DNA of 53,604 nucleotides from the NCBI GenBank assembly GCA_013115135.1, contig JABANP010000372.1, positions 1 through 53,604 on the forward strand, in the 5' to 3' direction. Made by a program: the position numbers and the translations under genes. The number at the start of each line of letters is the position of its first letter. The stretch's first letter is position 1. This DNA is from Perkinsus olseni. Taxonomy: Eukaryota; Perkinsozoa; Perkinsida; Perkinsidae. Positions 22,801-32,949 of this stretch are shown here, one piece after another. Below the pieces are notes generated by a model. That model was given only the letters and a program-made list of their open reading frames with translations. It made no database searches and was not told the origin of the DNA.

Positions 22801-24342
22801 CTCTCGCCTTCAGCTTCTTCGTTATCCTGAGAGACAGGCCTCGGAAGGTTCAGGTATAGAGGAATTCTCTTGAATCCGTCAAGCCGCCGATGTAGGTCGG
22901 GCGGTCGGTGCTACCGTACCGAATCCAAAAACCCTCACGATGTTCATTCGCCGAAACATCGGCGCGAACAACCGTAGATTTAGTACCTCCTCCCCATCTT
23001 CCGCTGACTCATCGTCTTTCTTATCTTCGGACGCGACCATCTTACTCCGCAAGAAACTGACAAACGCGAAATAACCCATCCCTCTCGCGATGGCTCACTG
23101 TTAAAAGAAGAGATAGAGTATCCACAGAAGGCAGCCCCACCTACTCCATATCGCTCCCACCTCCGCCGAAGCCACCCTGAGCAGCTTTGGTGGTCATCAG
23201 AGGCTTCGAGGTTCAACGTTTGGGCATCTTGCCTGAGTAATGGATGAGTTCAGCAAAAGCGCGACTCACAATGTGAAGCGATACGGCTGAGACTCGTCTG
23301 AGGTCGTCATTACTGTTCGCCCTCAACGGTGCTGCCTTCATCGTCAGACGAGTCTTCATCTTCGTCCTTGAAGGCCACATGAGTCCGCACGCTTGCCACA
23401 CCAGCCTTGCCTCTCCGAACGCCCACATGCTCGACTTTCTGGAGAATACAGACGTCCACCGACAACTCCGACTCCACCCGATCAATTCCTCTACAATTGC
23501 CAACAGCCCGCAATAACCTCTGCGCGACACTACTCTCTGCCATTCCCCGCATCGGATACCGAAACGTGGTTGATGGCGGCACTGATCCGGACTCTCGGGA
23601 CCGTTACTACCTCAGCGTTGCCCGCCATCACCGCATTTCGACGTTCTTCTTCCTCAGCCTGGCGTTCCTCCCGCGACTTCACGGCTGGTGCGTTGTGATG
23701 GCTCCCCAGTCGCCGAGTGCTCCTGTGCTCTCTGATCCGCCTTGGAGTACTTACTCCAAGCTCGCGGCAGTCCCGAAGAGTGTGCTGCAAGTGCCATAGC
23801 AACCTAGAAACTATATAGTGGAAAGAATCACCGAGCTCCGACTAACAGTCGTCTACTGAGCGCGCTATCTAACGGCCACTATCCTATCACTACCTGCAAT
23901 CGACTCGTGTCCATAAAAGTCTTGTCAACTGCTCGTAACGCTTTCTTGGCTTCAGCTGAAGACCAACAAAGATCCACACAGTCCCCCATCCGGCTGTGCT
24001 GCGCGACGACGCTACGCGCACCACCGAGACCACTCACGGTTGCTGGCGGGTCGCTCGACTACCTGGAGATCGGAATCCAACAAATCCAAAGCATCTGCTC
24101 CGCCCCTCCTTCGTCTTCATCACGCGGGCATCGGTGACCTCGCCATGAGCCGAGAAGAACTCTTTCAATCGGGCATCATCCACGTGCCTGATACATCACT
24201 CGCTGTGTTCGGAATTACAAGGCCTAGTTGGCGCCACACTCTCGAAGATGATCGAAACCGAGACCTATTCCTGAGATGATTACTACTTAGGGAGGTTCTT
24301 GACAATAATACGAGAACTCTGCCCTTCCTTCTCGGTAGACAT
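19846..24342 (-). CDS. MRD1/RBM19-like multi-RRM ribosome biogenesis protein
   Basis: Start ATG 24342-24340 reads MSTEKEGQSSRIIVKNLP, the exact place where RBM19/MRD1 begins (RNP2 of RRM1), with a donor GTAGTAATC after LP. The next exon (about 24050-24200) has LKEFFSAHGEVTDARVMKT and CFGFVGF (RNP1). Further RRM parts: RLLLVNLPYIATEDDIKKAF (about 22690-22760), WNLLFVSANSAV (about 22050-22090), KTVAIAQFVDGKTAQHAFKK and APLYVEWAPENIF (about 21140-21290), FVKGLNFDT (about 20800), MGFGFVEFKN (about 20620-20660), and LCVRNVAFEASRRDIRKLF (about 20230-20310). The C-terminus is Lys/Arg/Glu-rich and ends at TAG 19848-19846. The RRM order, the WNLLF segment and the final basic tail are those of RBM19/MRD1. 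Known role: a nucleolar scaffold for U3 snoRNP and early pre-rRNA cleavage in small-subunit assembly. The locus is split by many short introns. Confidence 0.9.
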
Positions 24343-24802
24343 CGAACGTTAGGCTAAAGAAACGCCTGCAGTGCTCAAAAGTTCAAACTACACCGATCGC
24401 AGGACCATTTCCATGCTCTACCACTTCCTCCCTCCCCTAGATCAACAACAAATCTCGGCGACCTCCTACATCGAAATATCCCATCAAACTCCAGCCACTT
24501 GGCTGTTCTCGAAAATACGCTCAATAATGGCAAGCCGCCCTTCGAATCAGCACGTGAGATCGACTGAACACAACTTGAACAACCTTTTGAAACCTTCACG
24601 AGGTAGCATGCACGACTCACGTCCTTAAATCATATGGAATGACAAGATAGCGCCTGATTCAGAGTTCAAAATATACGATGAATCACCCAGAAATCCCGGG
24701 CAGGAGGTAGCAAATGCTACGCGAAATGAATGGAATACAACGTTCGAGCTCATAGTTCCACTACACGCTCAAACTCGTAACGTAAAAGACTTAGCTGGGC
24801 AC
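24343..24802. other. Gap between MRD1 5' end and Cys-rich gene 3' end
   Basis: 460 bases. It holds the MRD1 promoter and the 3' flank of the Cys-rich gene. Open frames on both strands (plus from 24371, minus from 24620) are short and without motif. I see no RNA gene or repeat. Confidence 0.5.
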
Positions 24803-25879
24803 CTATACAGTAGGAGCCGCGGTAGTGGCAGCCTGGGTAGTAGGAGCCGCTGTAGTGGCAGCCTGGGTAGTAGGAGCCGCTGTAGTGGCAGCCTGGGTAG
24901 TAGGAGCCGCTGTAGTGGCAGCCTGGGTAGTAGGAGCCGCTGTAGTGGCAGCCTGGGTAGTAGGAGCCGCTGTAGTGGCAGCCTGGGTGGTCGCAGCCTG
25001 AGTAGTGGCAGCCTGGGTAGTAGGAGTGGCAGTTGTAGGAGTCGGAGTTGTGGTTTCTCCGAAGTTGCTGCAAACACTGGGGCCGCAAGGCTGGTCGCCA
25101 TCGTAGCAGACAGGCACGTAAAGCCACCACTTGCAGTACGACACGCGGTCACCGGAGAGGCCAGGGTTTACCGAGGTGCAGTAGGCATCACAATTGGGGC
25201 TGGGGCCAGCATGGGAGTCAGGAGGGCCTTCGGTGGGAGCAGGGGTACCGCTAGCGCAATCCGAAGAACCACAAGGCTGATCGCCACCCTGACAAGCGGG
25301 CTCATCCTTCCACCACTTGCAGAAGGACGCTGGCCCGTTGAGACCAACGCAGTAGGCGTTACAGGGAGCAGACTCGTGGGGATGGGCACCAGCAGGCAGG
25401 GAGGGCGTTGGAGCCGGCGGCCAGGTCTGGGAGGTGCACACAGTTTGATCACCACACGGCTGGTCACCACCGAGACAAGTAGGCTTAGGGAGCCACCACT
25501 TGCAGTAAGATGCCTCGTCATTGAGACTCTGACACATGGTATCACATGCTGGCTCATAGGTTCCGTCGCCAGTCGGCACCGCTTGAGTAGGCGTCACAGT
25601 TACTGGAGGGCCACAGATGGCGATCGTGCCGCATGTCTGATCGCCTCCTTGGCAAGTAGGTGGGTTCTGATCAAACTTACAGTATGAGGCACCACCATTG
25701 AGCCCCTGACAGTAGACATCACAGGTACTCTCCAAGGCTCCAGCATCCACTGGAGTTGTTGTCGTTGTGGTGGTCGAGGATTGAGTAGTGATCCCACCAG
25801 TGGTAGAGGCCTGCAGGTGGCGAGGCACCGCTCCCATGATGACTGGAGTAACAGCGAGGAGGGCAGCCGGCTTAATCAT
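24803..25879 (-). CDS. Secreted Cys-rich modular protein with mucin-like tail
   Basis: Single open frame of 358 codons with no intron, ATG 25879-25877, stop TAG. Residues 1-22 form a signal peptide followed by RHLQAST and a Thr-rich linker. Four Cys-rich modules follow, each with the pattern CxxYC or CxxMC, then LN or VN, YCKWW or FCKWW (YCKF in the first) and GGDQPCG or a variant. They sit at about residues 52-90, 108-150, 172-210 and 227-272. The tail is pure Thr/Ala/Pro/Gln built from TTQAATTAAP units, a likely heavily O-glycosylated stalk. No membrane anchor is seen after the tail. I know such modules from Perkinsus-type predicted secreted proteins but no function is established. A paralogue lies at 32950-33762 on the other strand. 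The conserved Trp pair and even Cys count suggest a small disulfide-bonded, perhaps carbohydrate-binding, fold (inference). Confidence 0.88.
   Translation of the reverse strand: MIKPAALLAVTPVIMGAVPRHLQASTTGGITTQSSTTTTTTTPVDAGALESTCDVYCQGLNGGASYCKFDQNPPTCQGGDQTCGTIAICGPPVTVTPTQAVPTGDGTYEPACDTMCQSLNDEASYCKWWLPKPTCLGGDQPCGDQTVCTSQTWPPAPTPSLPAGAHPHESAPCNAYCVGLNGPASFCKWWKDEPACQGGDQPCGSSDCASGTPAPTEGPPDSHAGPSPNCDAYCTSVNPGLSGDRVSYCKWWLYVPVCYDGDQPCGPSVCSNFGETTTPTPTTATPTTQAATTQAATTQAATTAAPTTQAATTAAPTTQAATTAAPTTQAATTAAPTTQAATTAAPTTQAATTAAPTV
24811..25020. repeat. 30-bp tandem repeat coding for TTQAATTAAP
   Basis: Six consecutive 30-bp units (24811-24990), four of them identical base for base, followed by one degenerate unit (24991-25020). 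They lie in frame in the mucin-like tail of the Cys-rich gene. The third reading-frame positions are as identical as the others, which points to recent unit expansion. Confidence 0.95.
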
Positions 25880-26496
25880 ATTGATGCGAGTGAATGAATC
25901 GACCTATACAGCTTTTGGCAACGTGGAGCGATCCGCCTATACAATATGCACGTGGACATCTCGACACCTCTAGAGCAGCCTGAAACTCACCAGAGAGACG
26001 ACCTTCCAACCTATACTAGCCTTCATCAGCCAGACGCTTCTAATTTCCCCGGTCCTTAATAGGACGTCGATGGCAGATGTAAAGCGATTGAATGCAGCTA
26101 CCTGAAACGGCATGATATGTCTGGATGCGTTTCTACAAATCCTTGCCGGTGCGTATATCCTTTCCTGTGAGCCTACACCCACGATTTCGCGCTCACCCAG
26201 CATTAACGATGCCAAGTGCGATCGGGCTACGAGTCCCGCTTTCCACAACCCTTCACTTTGCACACACTCCGCTCCTGGGGCATGCCTGGACGTCTTCTTT
26301 CCGCCAGCATCACGCTTGCGCATTTAGCCGATCCAATAAGTCCAGGCCCAATGTCTCTTGCCGCTCCGACTCATTTTAAAGGGGACGTGACGGCGTCACA
26401 CGATGTTGCGCCTCATTGGCTAGCGGCGAGCGCGATCATCATTGAGCGGAGCGATGTAGCTATGGCTCGTCGCCGCACGAGCCGACTTCTTTTCTT
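25880..26496. promoter_or_regulatory. Divergent promoter region between Cys-rich gene and transporter
   Basis: 617 bases between two divergent start codons. A TTTTAAAGG stretch lies near 26375 and a GTGACGGCGTCAC near-palindrome at 26388-26400, about 100 bp upstream of the transporter ATG. The palindrome resembles a bZIP-type binding site, but this is only a resemblance. No gene is recognised inside. Confidence 0.3.
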
Positions 26497-27940
26497 ATGC
26501 ACCCAATCAATATGGACAGTCCATCTACTACGGTCGAATCCAACTATCGTTCATTCGATTTGAAGGCCTGTGGTTCGGCGCGGACGCCGGATGCATCGAG
26601 TTACACTAGCGATGTAAAATCTGATGTATCTGACGAGAAGCCCGTCGTCGGCAGTAACGATTTCCAGGCCGTCTTCAACACGGTAATGATTGCCGTAGGT
26701 ATTGCCCTGCTGGCATTAGGGAAGACAACAGCTAGCGTTGGATACCTACCAGCACTGTTGTTTCTCATATTCTGCGGTTTCGTCGGTTACCTCATGATCT
26801 ACCTTCTCTACCGGTGTAGAGAGATGGCCTTTGAGCTTGGTGCCGACGCTATTACCAGTTATGAAGACATTGGCTCCTTTACATTTGGTCGAATAGGGCA
26901 CATTATTGTCGCCATCGCCCTTCACGTATCACTTATTGGATCGTCGTGCGTCCTTATTTTACTCCTCGGGCAGAACTCTTACCATATTTACAGTGGTATC
27001 AGTGTGACTTGGTGGATTATCATATGGATGTTCATCCTCTTGCCCGTCAACTGGCTTAAGACTATGCGTGAGATTGGCTATATCTCAAGTACCATAGGCG
27101 TGGTGTCGATCATCACCACCATTATTGGCCTCTGCGTGGCGGGTTTTGTCGAATTTGGTCAGAACCACGACAACGTTGACTATGAACTGGCTGTTCCAGA
27201 TCCCCTTACTTTGATTGGTGCATACACTACCTTCTCTTTTTGCTTCTCTGTGACATGCGGCACCACCACTGTCACACACGATATGAAGAATCCGGCACAC
27301 GGTCCCGTCGTATTTCTATGGGCGTGTGTCGTTTTATTTGCGGTCTATCTTGTCGTCACCGTCCCGTCCTATCTTGGCTGGGGCCAAGCCTTGCTATGTT
27401 ATGATAACGTCTCAGATGCCATGAACAAGGACGTCTGGGGGTATATATCATTTGTCAGTATTGTTGTCCTCTGTGCAACACATTACGCGGTGGTTCTTCA
27501 TCCGTCATGCAGAGCTATTGAAGTCCTGTTTGGGTTGGAGGAAGGATCAGTACGTGCTGAGAAATGGGGCTATTGGCCTACGCTATTTTGCGACGAGTGG
27601 TTTACGTAGCATTCTCGTCGTTCTCACGGCGATTGTTGCCATCACTGTCCCCAAGTTCTCCTTTTTGGTCGATCTCAACTCGGCCATCACGTATTGTCTA
27701 TTGCAGATGATATTCCCACCAGTCTTCTACATGAGACTGAGATACATGGCACACAAGGAGTTCGGTGACGGTGAAGTGATGGACCGTTGTGGTGGTGCAT
27801 TCGGTACCTGGAAGAGTCGTGTCCAAACGATTGTCCTCATCTGCTTGATGACACTCTCAGTTGTCGCGTCAGGCATTACGATTTACAAGACAGTTACTCC
27901 TGCCGCTGTGCCTGAGATGTGCTCTCTTATCGAGCAGTAA
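26497..27940 (+). CDS. AAAP-family amino acid transporter, with one frame break
   Basis: ATG at 26497. A charged N-tail of about 55 residues precedes about eight hydrophobic segments in the first frame, from FQAVFNTVMIAVGIALLALG (AAAP first helix) through WWIIIWMFILLPVNWLKTMR, TFSFCFSVTCGTTTVTHDMK and VVLFAVYLVVTVPSYLGWG to HYAVVLHPSCRAIEVLFGLE. This frame hits TAG at 27607-27609. The next frame picks up at about 27560 (LRYFATSGL) and carries ILVVLTAIVAITVPKFS, FLVDLNSAITYCLLQMIFPP and a last helix to TAA at 27938-27940. The two halves together make a normal transporter of about 470 residues. The break is either one extra base or a 28-nt GT-AG intron (27534-27561), which would restore the frame. 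Other genes here carry many introns; this one has at most this one. Family role: proton- or sodium-coupled uptake or vacuolar export of neutral amino acids. Confidence 0.85.
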
Positions 27941-28622
27941 TCATCAGCTGATGACCAGCGTTACCTTCCAAGCTGTTATTGTTCCATCATGTCTCGTATA
28001 AGGCGTGGTGGGTTACGTTGAGGCAATCCTGGTCAACTTCTCTTTGGTGGTGCTATCTTCGAAGCCTTTGCGGGCTTCACCCCTTATCATGATTAGGCTG
28101 TTATTCTGGTAGTGGTATATGTATTGTCGCTCTTTCTTTACCACTATCGTATCATTCTCATCAACAAACTATTCCATCTCTTGTTAAGCGCACACGTTGT
28201 GGTTCGCTAGGAATAACAGCGCGTGTGAAGAGCTCTGGATCTGATCATTTGATTGTGCTCGTCACCTTTTAACGTTACGTCGTGCTCGCTCTCACTCAAC
28301 CGGCCGATCCGCGTAGTCTGACGCAATCGTGTCTGCTGCGCCTTCGGTGCTGGAGGTGTTCTGATCACGCCATTTCGAGCACGTTATCCGAGTCTGTCGA
28401 TCCTTTGGCCCATACTGTGGTCCACTGAGACGGCAGACTGACTGTAGGTGGCTCTCGTCAAGGTTCCGTAATTCCGTGTAGTAGTATGATTTCGTCGGCT
28501 CTCTTCGGAGCTCCTCTCGTTTACTTGCTGCTTTATACGGAATTACAGCGATGCTATTTGATAGCGAGATTAGTGCTTTCGCAAAAGGTGAGGTTGCTTG
28601 GTTCATGCCGTAGTGATCATGG
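27941..28622. other. Gap downstream of the transporter
   Basis: The plus strand is rich in T. A minus-strand open frame (28292-28606) with YYYTELRNLDESHLQ has no ATG support beyond its first Met and no motif. I see no RNA gene. Confidence 0.35.
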
Positions 28623-29129
28623 GTGATGATCGCTATGGATTACATGAACTTCAGTTTCCTTGTCTCGAGGTTTATCACCTCAACCCGAAAATCCTCGCGG
28701 ATTTTCTTGGTAGTGGATAGCTCTTTCGGCGTAGAGTCTCTTGTGATGGCGTTCGAGACAGCAGTACCCTTGCCTTCTGTGTCGTGGTCGGCGGAGTTGA
28801 ATCCCACAGTTGGGTATCACTCCAATGGACGGCTCTATGCAGTTCGGGTGAATCGGTGTTATTATTACCTTCCCGATTCCGCTGGTACTCGTTGTCTCTT
28901 ACGGTTGGCCGAGGCCCTTCGTCGGGGTCAGCTATTCTCTGCTGTTGTATTCGTTATTGAAGTATTCCTTACGCTTTCTCCCACACACATTTCGCTTTCC
29001 ACGGGTTGTCTTGTTTGTATTGGGGTCTTTCAAGTGTGTTTACACTTGTTAGAGAGACAGGACCCGTTCCTGACTCTGCAGGTAAGTTGTTCGGGGGCAG
29101 GGAGACCGAGGGAGGGAGGATCTGTGTAG
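28623..29129 (+). CDS. Possible Deltex-C-like fragment
   Basis: Open frame of 168 codons, with an in-frame ATG near its start. The central part (LNPTVGYHSNGRLYAVRV, then YYYLPDSAGTRCLLRLAEAL and RRGQLFSAVVF) matches the core pattern of the Deltex C-terminal (DTC) domain: NPG, Y, YLPD, G, a LLRLLxxA helix and a RRLIF strand. Deltex DTC domains bind ADP-ribose or ubiquitin thioester partners beside a RING. I find no RING cysteines upstream and no WNDIHHKT segment downstream, so the protein is either split by introns, divergent or a fragment. The remainder is hydrophobic and unassigned. The resemblance covers only about 45 residues. Confidence 0.35.
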   Translation: MMIAMDYMNFSFLVSRFITSTRKSSRIFLVVDSSFGVESLVMAFETAVPLPSVSWSAELNPTVGYHSNGRLYAVRVNRCYYYLPDSAGTRCLLRLAEALRRGQLFSAVVFVIEVFLTLSPTHISLSTGCLVCIGVFQVCLHLLERQDPFLTLQVSCSGAGRPREGGSV

Positions 29130-30227
29130 CGTTGACATCATGCTGATAGCGTAGTTCGGATAAGTGTTGGGCTCAGTGCATTTTGTTCGTTGACTCTGAG
29201 GGAGACGTCTCAGCGCTGATATTACTGAGTGTATGGGGCGCTGCTCTGAGAGTGGCTGACTCAGCCAGACTGTGCCCCGCTTCTGGTAAGTTCGTGAGGT
29301 TCTTTAGTTCGGGCTCGATTGGAATTGAAACTATTACTGAAACTATCGTTCTTATTAAGGAAGTGTCCTAGGCTAGGGTTAGTTGTGAAGATATGACTGG
29401 TATCGTTGTACGCTATGCGATGATAATCTCGTTCATTAGAGTATAGGTCCTATACTATGGGATAACACGGAGATCAAAGGTCCACATCGGTATAGAACTA
29501 GATCGTAGGTTGAGTTTCCGTCGTGGTGAGGCTCGGCTCTGGAATCTGAGAATGTTTCCTCTTGTCTCTTGCATGGGAATCCGTGATGGGCAAAAGCTGT
29601 CGGGATGGTCATCATCCGAGAGGTTGAGAGAACCATCTGACGTAATGTTTTTTGTTTCGGTATAGTGGGCCGAAAAATGAGAGCCGTGGATCTAATCCAC
29701 TGGGTTCTTTCTTGTCAAAGTGAGGTTCAGCTTGTGGGCAATTATTGTTGGATGATGAAAATTGTCTTGATGATGGGAAAATGGATTCAGGCGCCACGCA
29801 TCTGATGATGTACAGAATGATGAACGGTGCCTGAGTTAGTCTCAAACAGCGTTCGAGAGCAGAGAGTCGGTGATGCAAGAGTCCGGCATAAAGCGTGTAG
29901 CACACTTCCTATGAGTTGTTCCGACTCGTCGTGGGGTGAGAGTTAGGCCTCTTAACTGTGAAAGGTTGTCGGCGCTGTACTTTCTCGCACTAATTTCTGT
30001 AATGTCATAGGGCTATGCGCCAAACGCGTACGATGACCGGGGAGCCGGCCGCCTAGTAATCGCCAGAGGTCTTGCTTTAGAAGTTGCGCCTTCAGTTGTA
30101 CCACTCCCCTTTCTCGAATGTCGGACGATCTTCAAATAAAAGAATCTCTAGGGGTGAGACTGATCTTAGTTGCTACCCGAGCGGGCTGGATTTCTGTTAC
30201 CATTTCGCACACCCGCCAACGCACTTG
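29130..30227. other. Gap without recognised gene
   Basis: 1.1 kb. Short open frames occur on both strands (plus 29183-29371, minus 29612-29905), all without motif or clear splice context. I see no tRNA, tandem repeat or inverted repeat. Confidence 0.45.
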
Positions 30228-30983
30228 ATGATTCAGGGACTCGCGGATGCAGAGGATGCGCCTGTGGCCGAGCAAACAACGTCAGAACGACTTGAACAGT
30301 TGCGAATTCCCTGTTCCGACTCAAATGCCTCAGCTGCCTTGCTCAGGGTCGGGGTAGACCCCCGCACCAGAGAGAGCTGGAACGAACTATTCGATCTCTT
30401 CGACATCGACAAGTCGGGAACTCTCGACGCGCTCGAGCTAGGATCCTTGATTCGCAGCATGGGAGAGGACCCTTTCGACAAGATAACTCAACCGATGCTC
30501 ACAGAACTGGTATAGTGCCTCCCCGGGTACCGCTGTGGCTGCTCTCCGATCTCAGATGGGGCAAGTTCAGGACGGAAAGGAGGCTGAGGTCGAGGAGGAA
30601 GCAGAGCGTAGGCTTTAAAAGGTCGATGTGGCTAGAGCGTGAGCGGCCTATAGTCCTGACCTTATGCTCTAGATTTATTTGAAATGAGAATCTATATCCG
30701 GCAGCCTTTCAGAGACGGACGCACGCAACTCGCAACTTATGTCGTACATGAATGTCGTCGACAAGGACCAGTTCATCCGCCTGATGGCCTTGATCAAATC
30801 AACTGGAGTAATGGGTCAAACGTTCACCTCTTCGACGGCAAGCCCCTGCACAGTCCTCTACAGCGTCCGCTACGAACATCACTGAGGAGGCAGAACAGCT
30901 CTTCACCAACACCGGTAACGAAGAGCTTGATGGAACTCTGTTGCTTGCTGCGGCCATACCTGTATGAATCTGCTAGTAGCTCG
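30228..30983 (+). CDS. EF-hand protein, multi-exon
   Basis: ATG at 30228 opens an exon (MIQGLADAEDAPVAEQTT) containing a canonical EF-hand: helix SWNELFDLF, loop DIDKSGTLDALE, helix LGSLIRSMG. The loop has D1, D3, S5, T7 and E12 as required for calcium binding. It ends at a donor GTATAG near 30511. Following exon candidates on the same strand are about 30530-30616 (LRSQMGQVQDGKEAEVEEEAERR), about 30740-30810 (MSYMNVVDKDQFIRLMALIK, like the second half of a calmodulin-type pair) and about 30890-30972 (ITEEAEQLFTNTGNEELDG). Only one loop is intact; the second lobe is degenerate or incompletely resolved. It may be a calmodulin- or centrin-like sensor linked to the coiled-coil exons downstream. 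Confidence 0.6.
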
Positions 30984-31062
30984 GTAGTCGATGCTATCGC
31001 GACTTGCGCAACATGAATGTTGAGGTCTCGTCAAGTGCAGGGAAGGCCTCTCCTTCTCTCAG

Positions 31063-32647
31063 AGCATGCCTTCGAAGATTTGCGAGAAACCCTATTCAAC
31101 CTTGCAGTAGAGCGAGGCGCATCTGGTGATACGAGTGGACGCATGCGAACCGTGGACAGCAGATTCCTGGAGCACTGTCGTGAGTGGAACGACCGAGGCT
31201 TAGAGAAGAACCTGGCTACACAAAAGCAGATGAGTGAGCTTCGAGTGGCTCGTGCGCGCCCAGCCTTGTGAACGGGCCCTTAGCTTTCAGCGGCCTGAAG
31301 GGTTGGACGCTGAGAGCGCTTGGGGGTCACGAAGACAGGCAATGGGTCCATCACCAGCGATGCGTGGTCATACGCTTCTGAGCAGGCTAGTGACTGAGCT
31401 CTACAATCGTATCATGGGTAGGTTCAACAGTGCGTGCATGAATTAAATAGCCAGGCTAATAGACTAAGGGAACTGCGAGACATCCTCTCCGACTTCAAAG
31501 TACTTTTCTTCGGCAAATCGAATCAGTAGCCGGTGGTTTACTGCATAGACCGACCTCTCCTGGTTCACTCACAGCCTCAAGTCGAGGAGGGTGAAAGGAA
31601 GCGAAAAAGCCGAAATGATAAAGGATGAACAGAGGCGGCTCAAGGAGGATATCGATGCGTTCAAATCTAGTAATCGTGGATCATTCGAACGTGCATGGCA
31701 CGAGCGACTGTGAGCTAGGCAAAGTACGCATACAAGACGAGACACGGCGATTGAAGGAGGAAATAGATGAGGCCCGGCGGGAGCGAGATGCCTGGCGGGT
31801 CGCTGCCGCTGCTGAGGGGAAGGCGGCTGCGGAAGAGGCCACATCGGCAGAGAACGATATCCATCGCGCCGAGGGTGTACACTGTGTCTATCGCTGTGGT
31901 GGGAGAGATTATCCATAGTGCGTGTCTCAGTATCTCGCCTCATTCCTTGCGGAGTTGTACGAGATTGACACAAGGTGTGCTATGATCAAAGGCCGAACGC
32001 CTGACAGTTCGGAAATCAGAGACCGTGTACTCTCGCTACGGACGGAGAATGCCACTCTGATGTGAGCATAAAAAACCTCTCCACTGGGTCAGCATCGCCG
32101 CCGTTCATCGAGCTCTTTCGCCGGCAGAGTGCGGGCCGGCGATTCTACGAAGGCACCAAGTGTGTTGTCCTCTTCTGCGTGCTGTTAAGCGCTATCATCA
32201 GCCCACTCGACGGCCCTCTATTTTCAGGGAAACACTAAGAGAGGCTCACCGATATCTCGGAGACTCCTGGGTATGCTAATCGTCTCTTCCTACCTTCCCG
32301 CACCTTCCGCTTGTCTGCCTGTGGGTTCGCTTCACGAAGATCGGGGCTCGACCTGCAGATTCCCTGAGATGTCTGGTACCATCGATAGAATTCGGGAAGA
32401 AGGGCTTCAAACAGAGGCTTCGATCGAGGAAGTCGTCGCGCTAGATAGGACACTCTTGTCGGACGCTACAACAGACGTACGCAATTCGCAGCAGCTCAGC
32501 TCCGTGCACTGCTCGTTCATCCCTCAGATTGAAAAGGCATTCCCCTACACGAAAGTGCAACGTTCTGTGCTTGGCAAGACTATCACCATTGATGCTGGCA
32601 TCGGCTTCGGCGCGAGGCGATGCGAGGATACCGTACGTGGGCCATGA
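31063..32647 (+). CDS. Coiled-coil protein exons
   Basis: A set of plus-strand exon candidates rich in Glu, Lys, Arg, Ala and Leu with heptad-like spacing. They are about 31063-31255 (FEDLRETLFNLA, FLEHCREWNDRGLEKNLATQ), about 31615-31710 (KDEQRRLKEDIDAFKSSN), about 31735-31850 (DETRRLKEEIDEARRERDAW, then an Ala/Glu-rich stretch), and about 32370-32490 (MSGTIDRIREEGLQTEASIE). Frames change between them at GT/AG sites. They may be a continuation of the EF-hand gene or a separate gene. Length and content fit cytoskeletal or flagellar coiled-coil proteins; I recognise no named family. Confidence 0.5.
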
Positions 32648-32949
32648 GCATGTTCCATGAGGTGTCTTGAATGATAGTTTCATGCCTCGAAGTTGTTTGG
32701 TCCTTGCGCATTGGCAGGGTTCCGTGCTTCTATGTCACGTATGGTTCGCGAACGCGGTCATTGGTTTAACCAAGAACCTACAGGTTGAGGACACCGGGGC
32801 GTGCGCATTGAGAACGAATCCTATGGGTATCTTTCAGCCGTTTTACTCGTATCCGCGAGGAGCTCGATTTTGACCATTCATCGAAATCTAGCTCAGTGGT
32901 CTATAGCCGGCATCCTCAGATTCTGCTTCATCGTTTCTTCATAATCTCT

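Noticed and set aside
24750..25152. Two further minus-strand frames rich in Tyr/His/Gly and Leu/Pro/Arg
   Set aside because: They are the other two frames of the 30-bp repeat, which stays open in every frame; only the Thr/Ala/Pro/Gln frame joins the signal peptide and Cys-rich modules.
27534..27610. Programmed +1 frameshift of the type reported in Perkinsus mitochondrial genes
   Set aside because: Those occur at in-frame AGG or CCC codons in mitochondrial genes; no such codon is in frame here and the gene is clearly nuclear in context.
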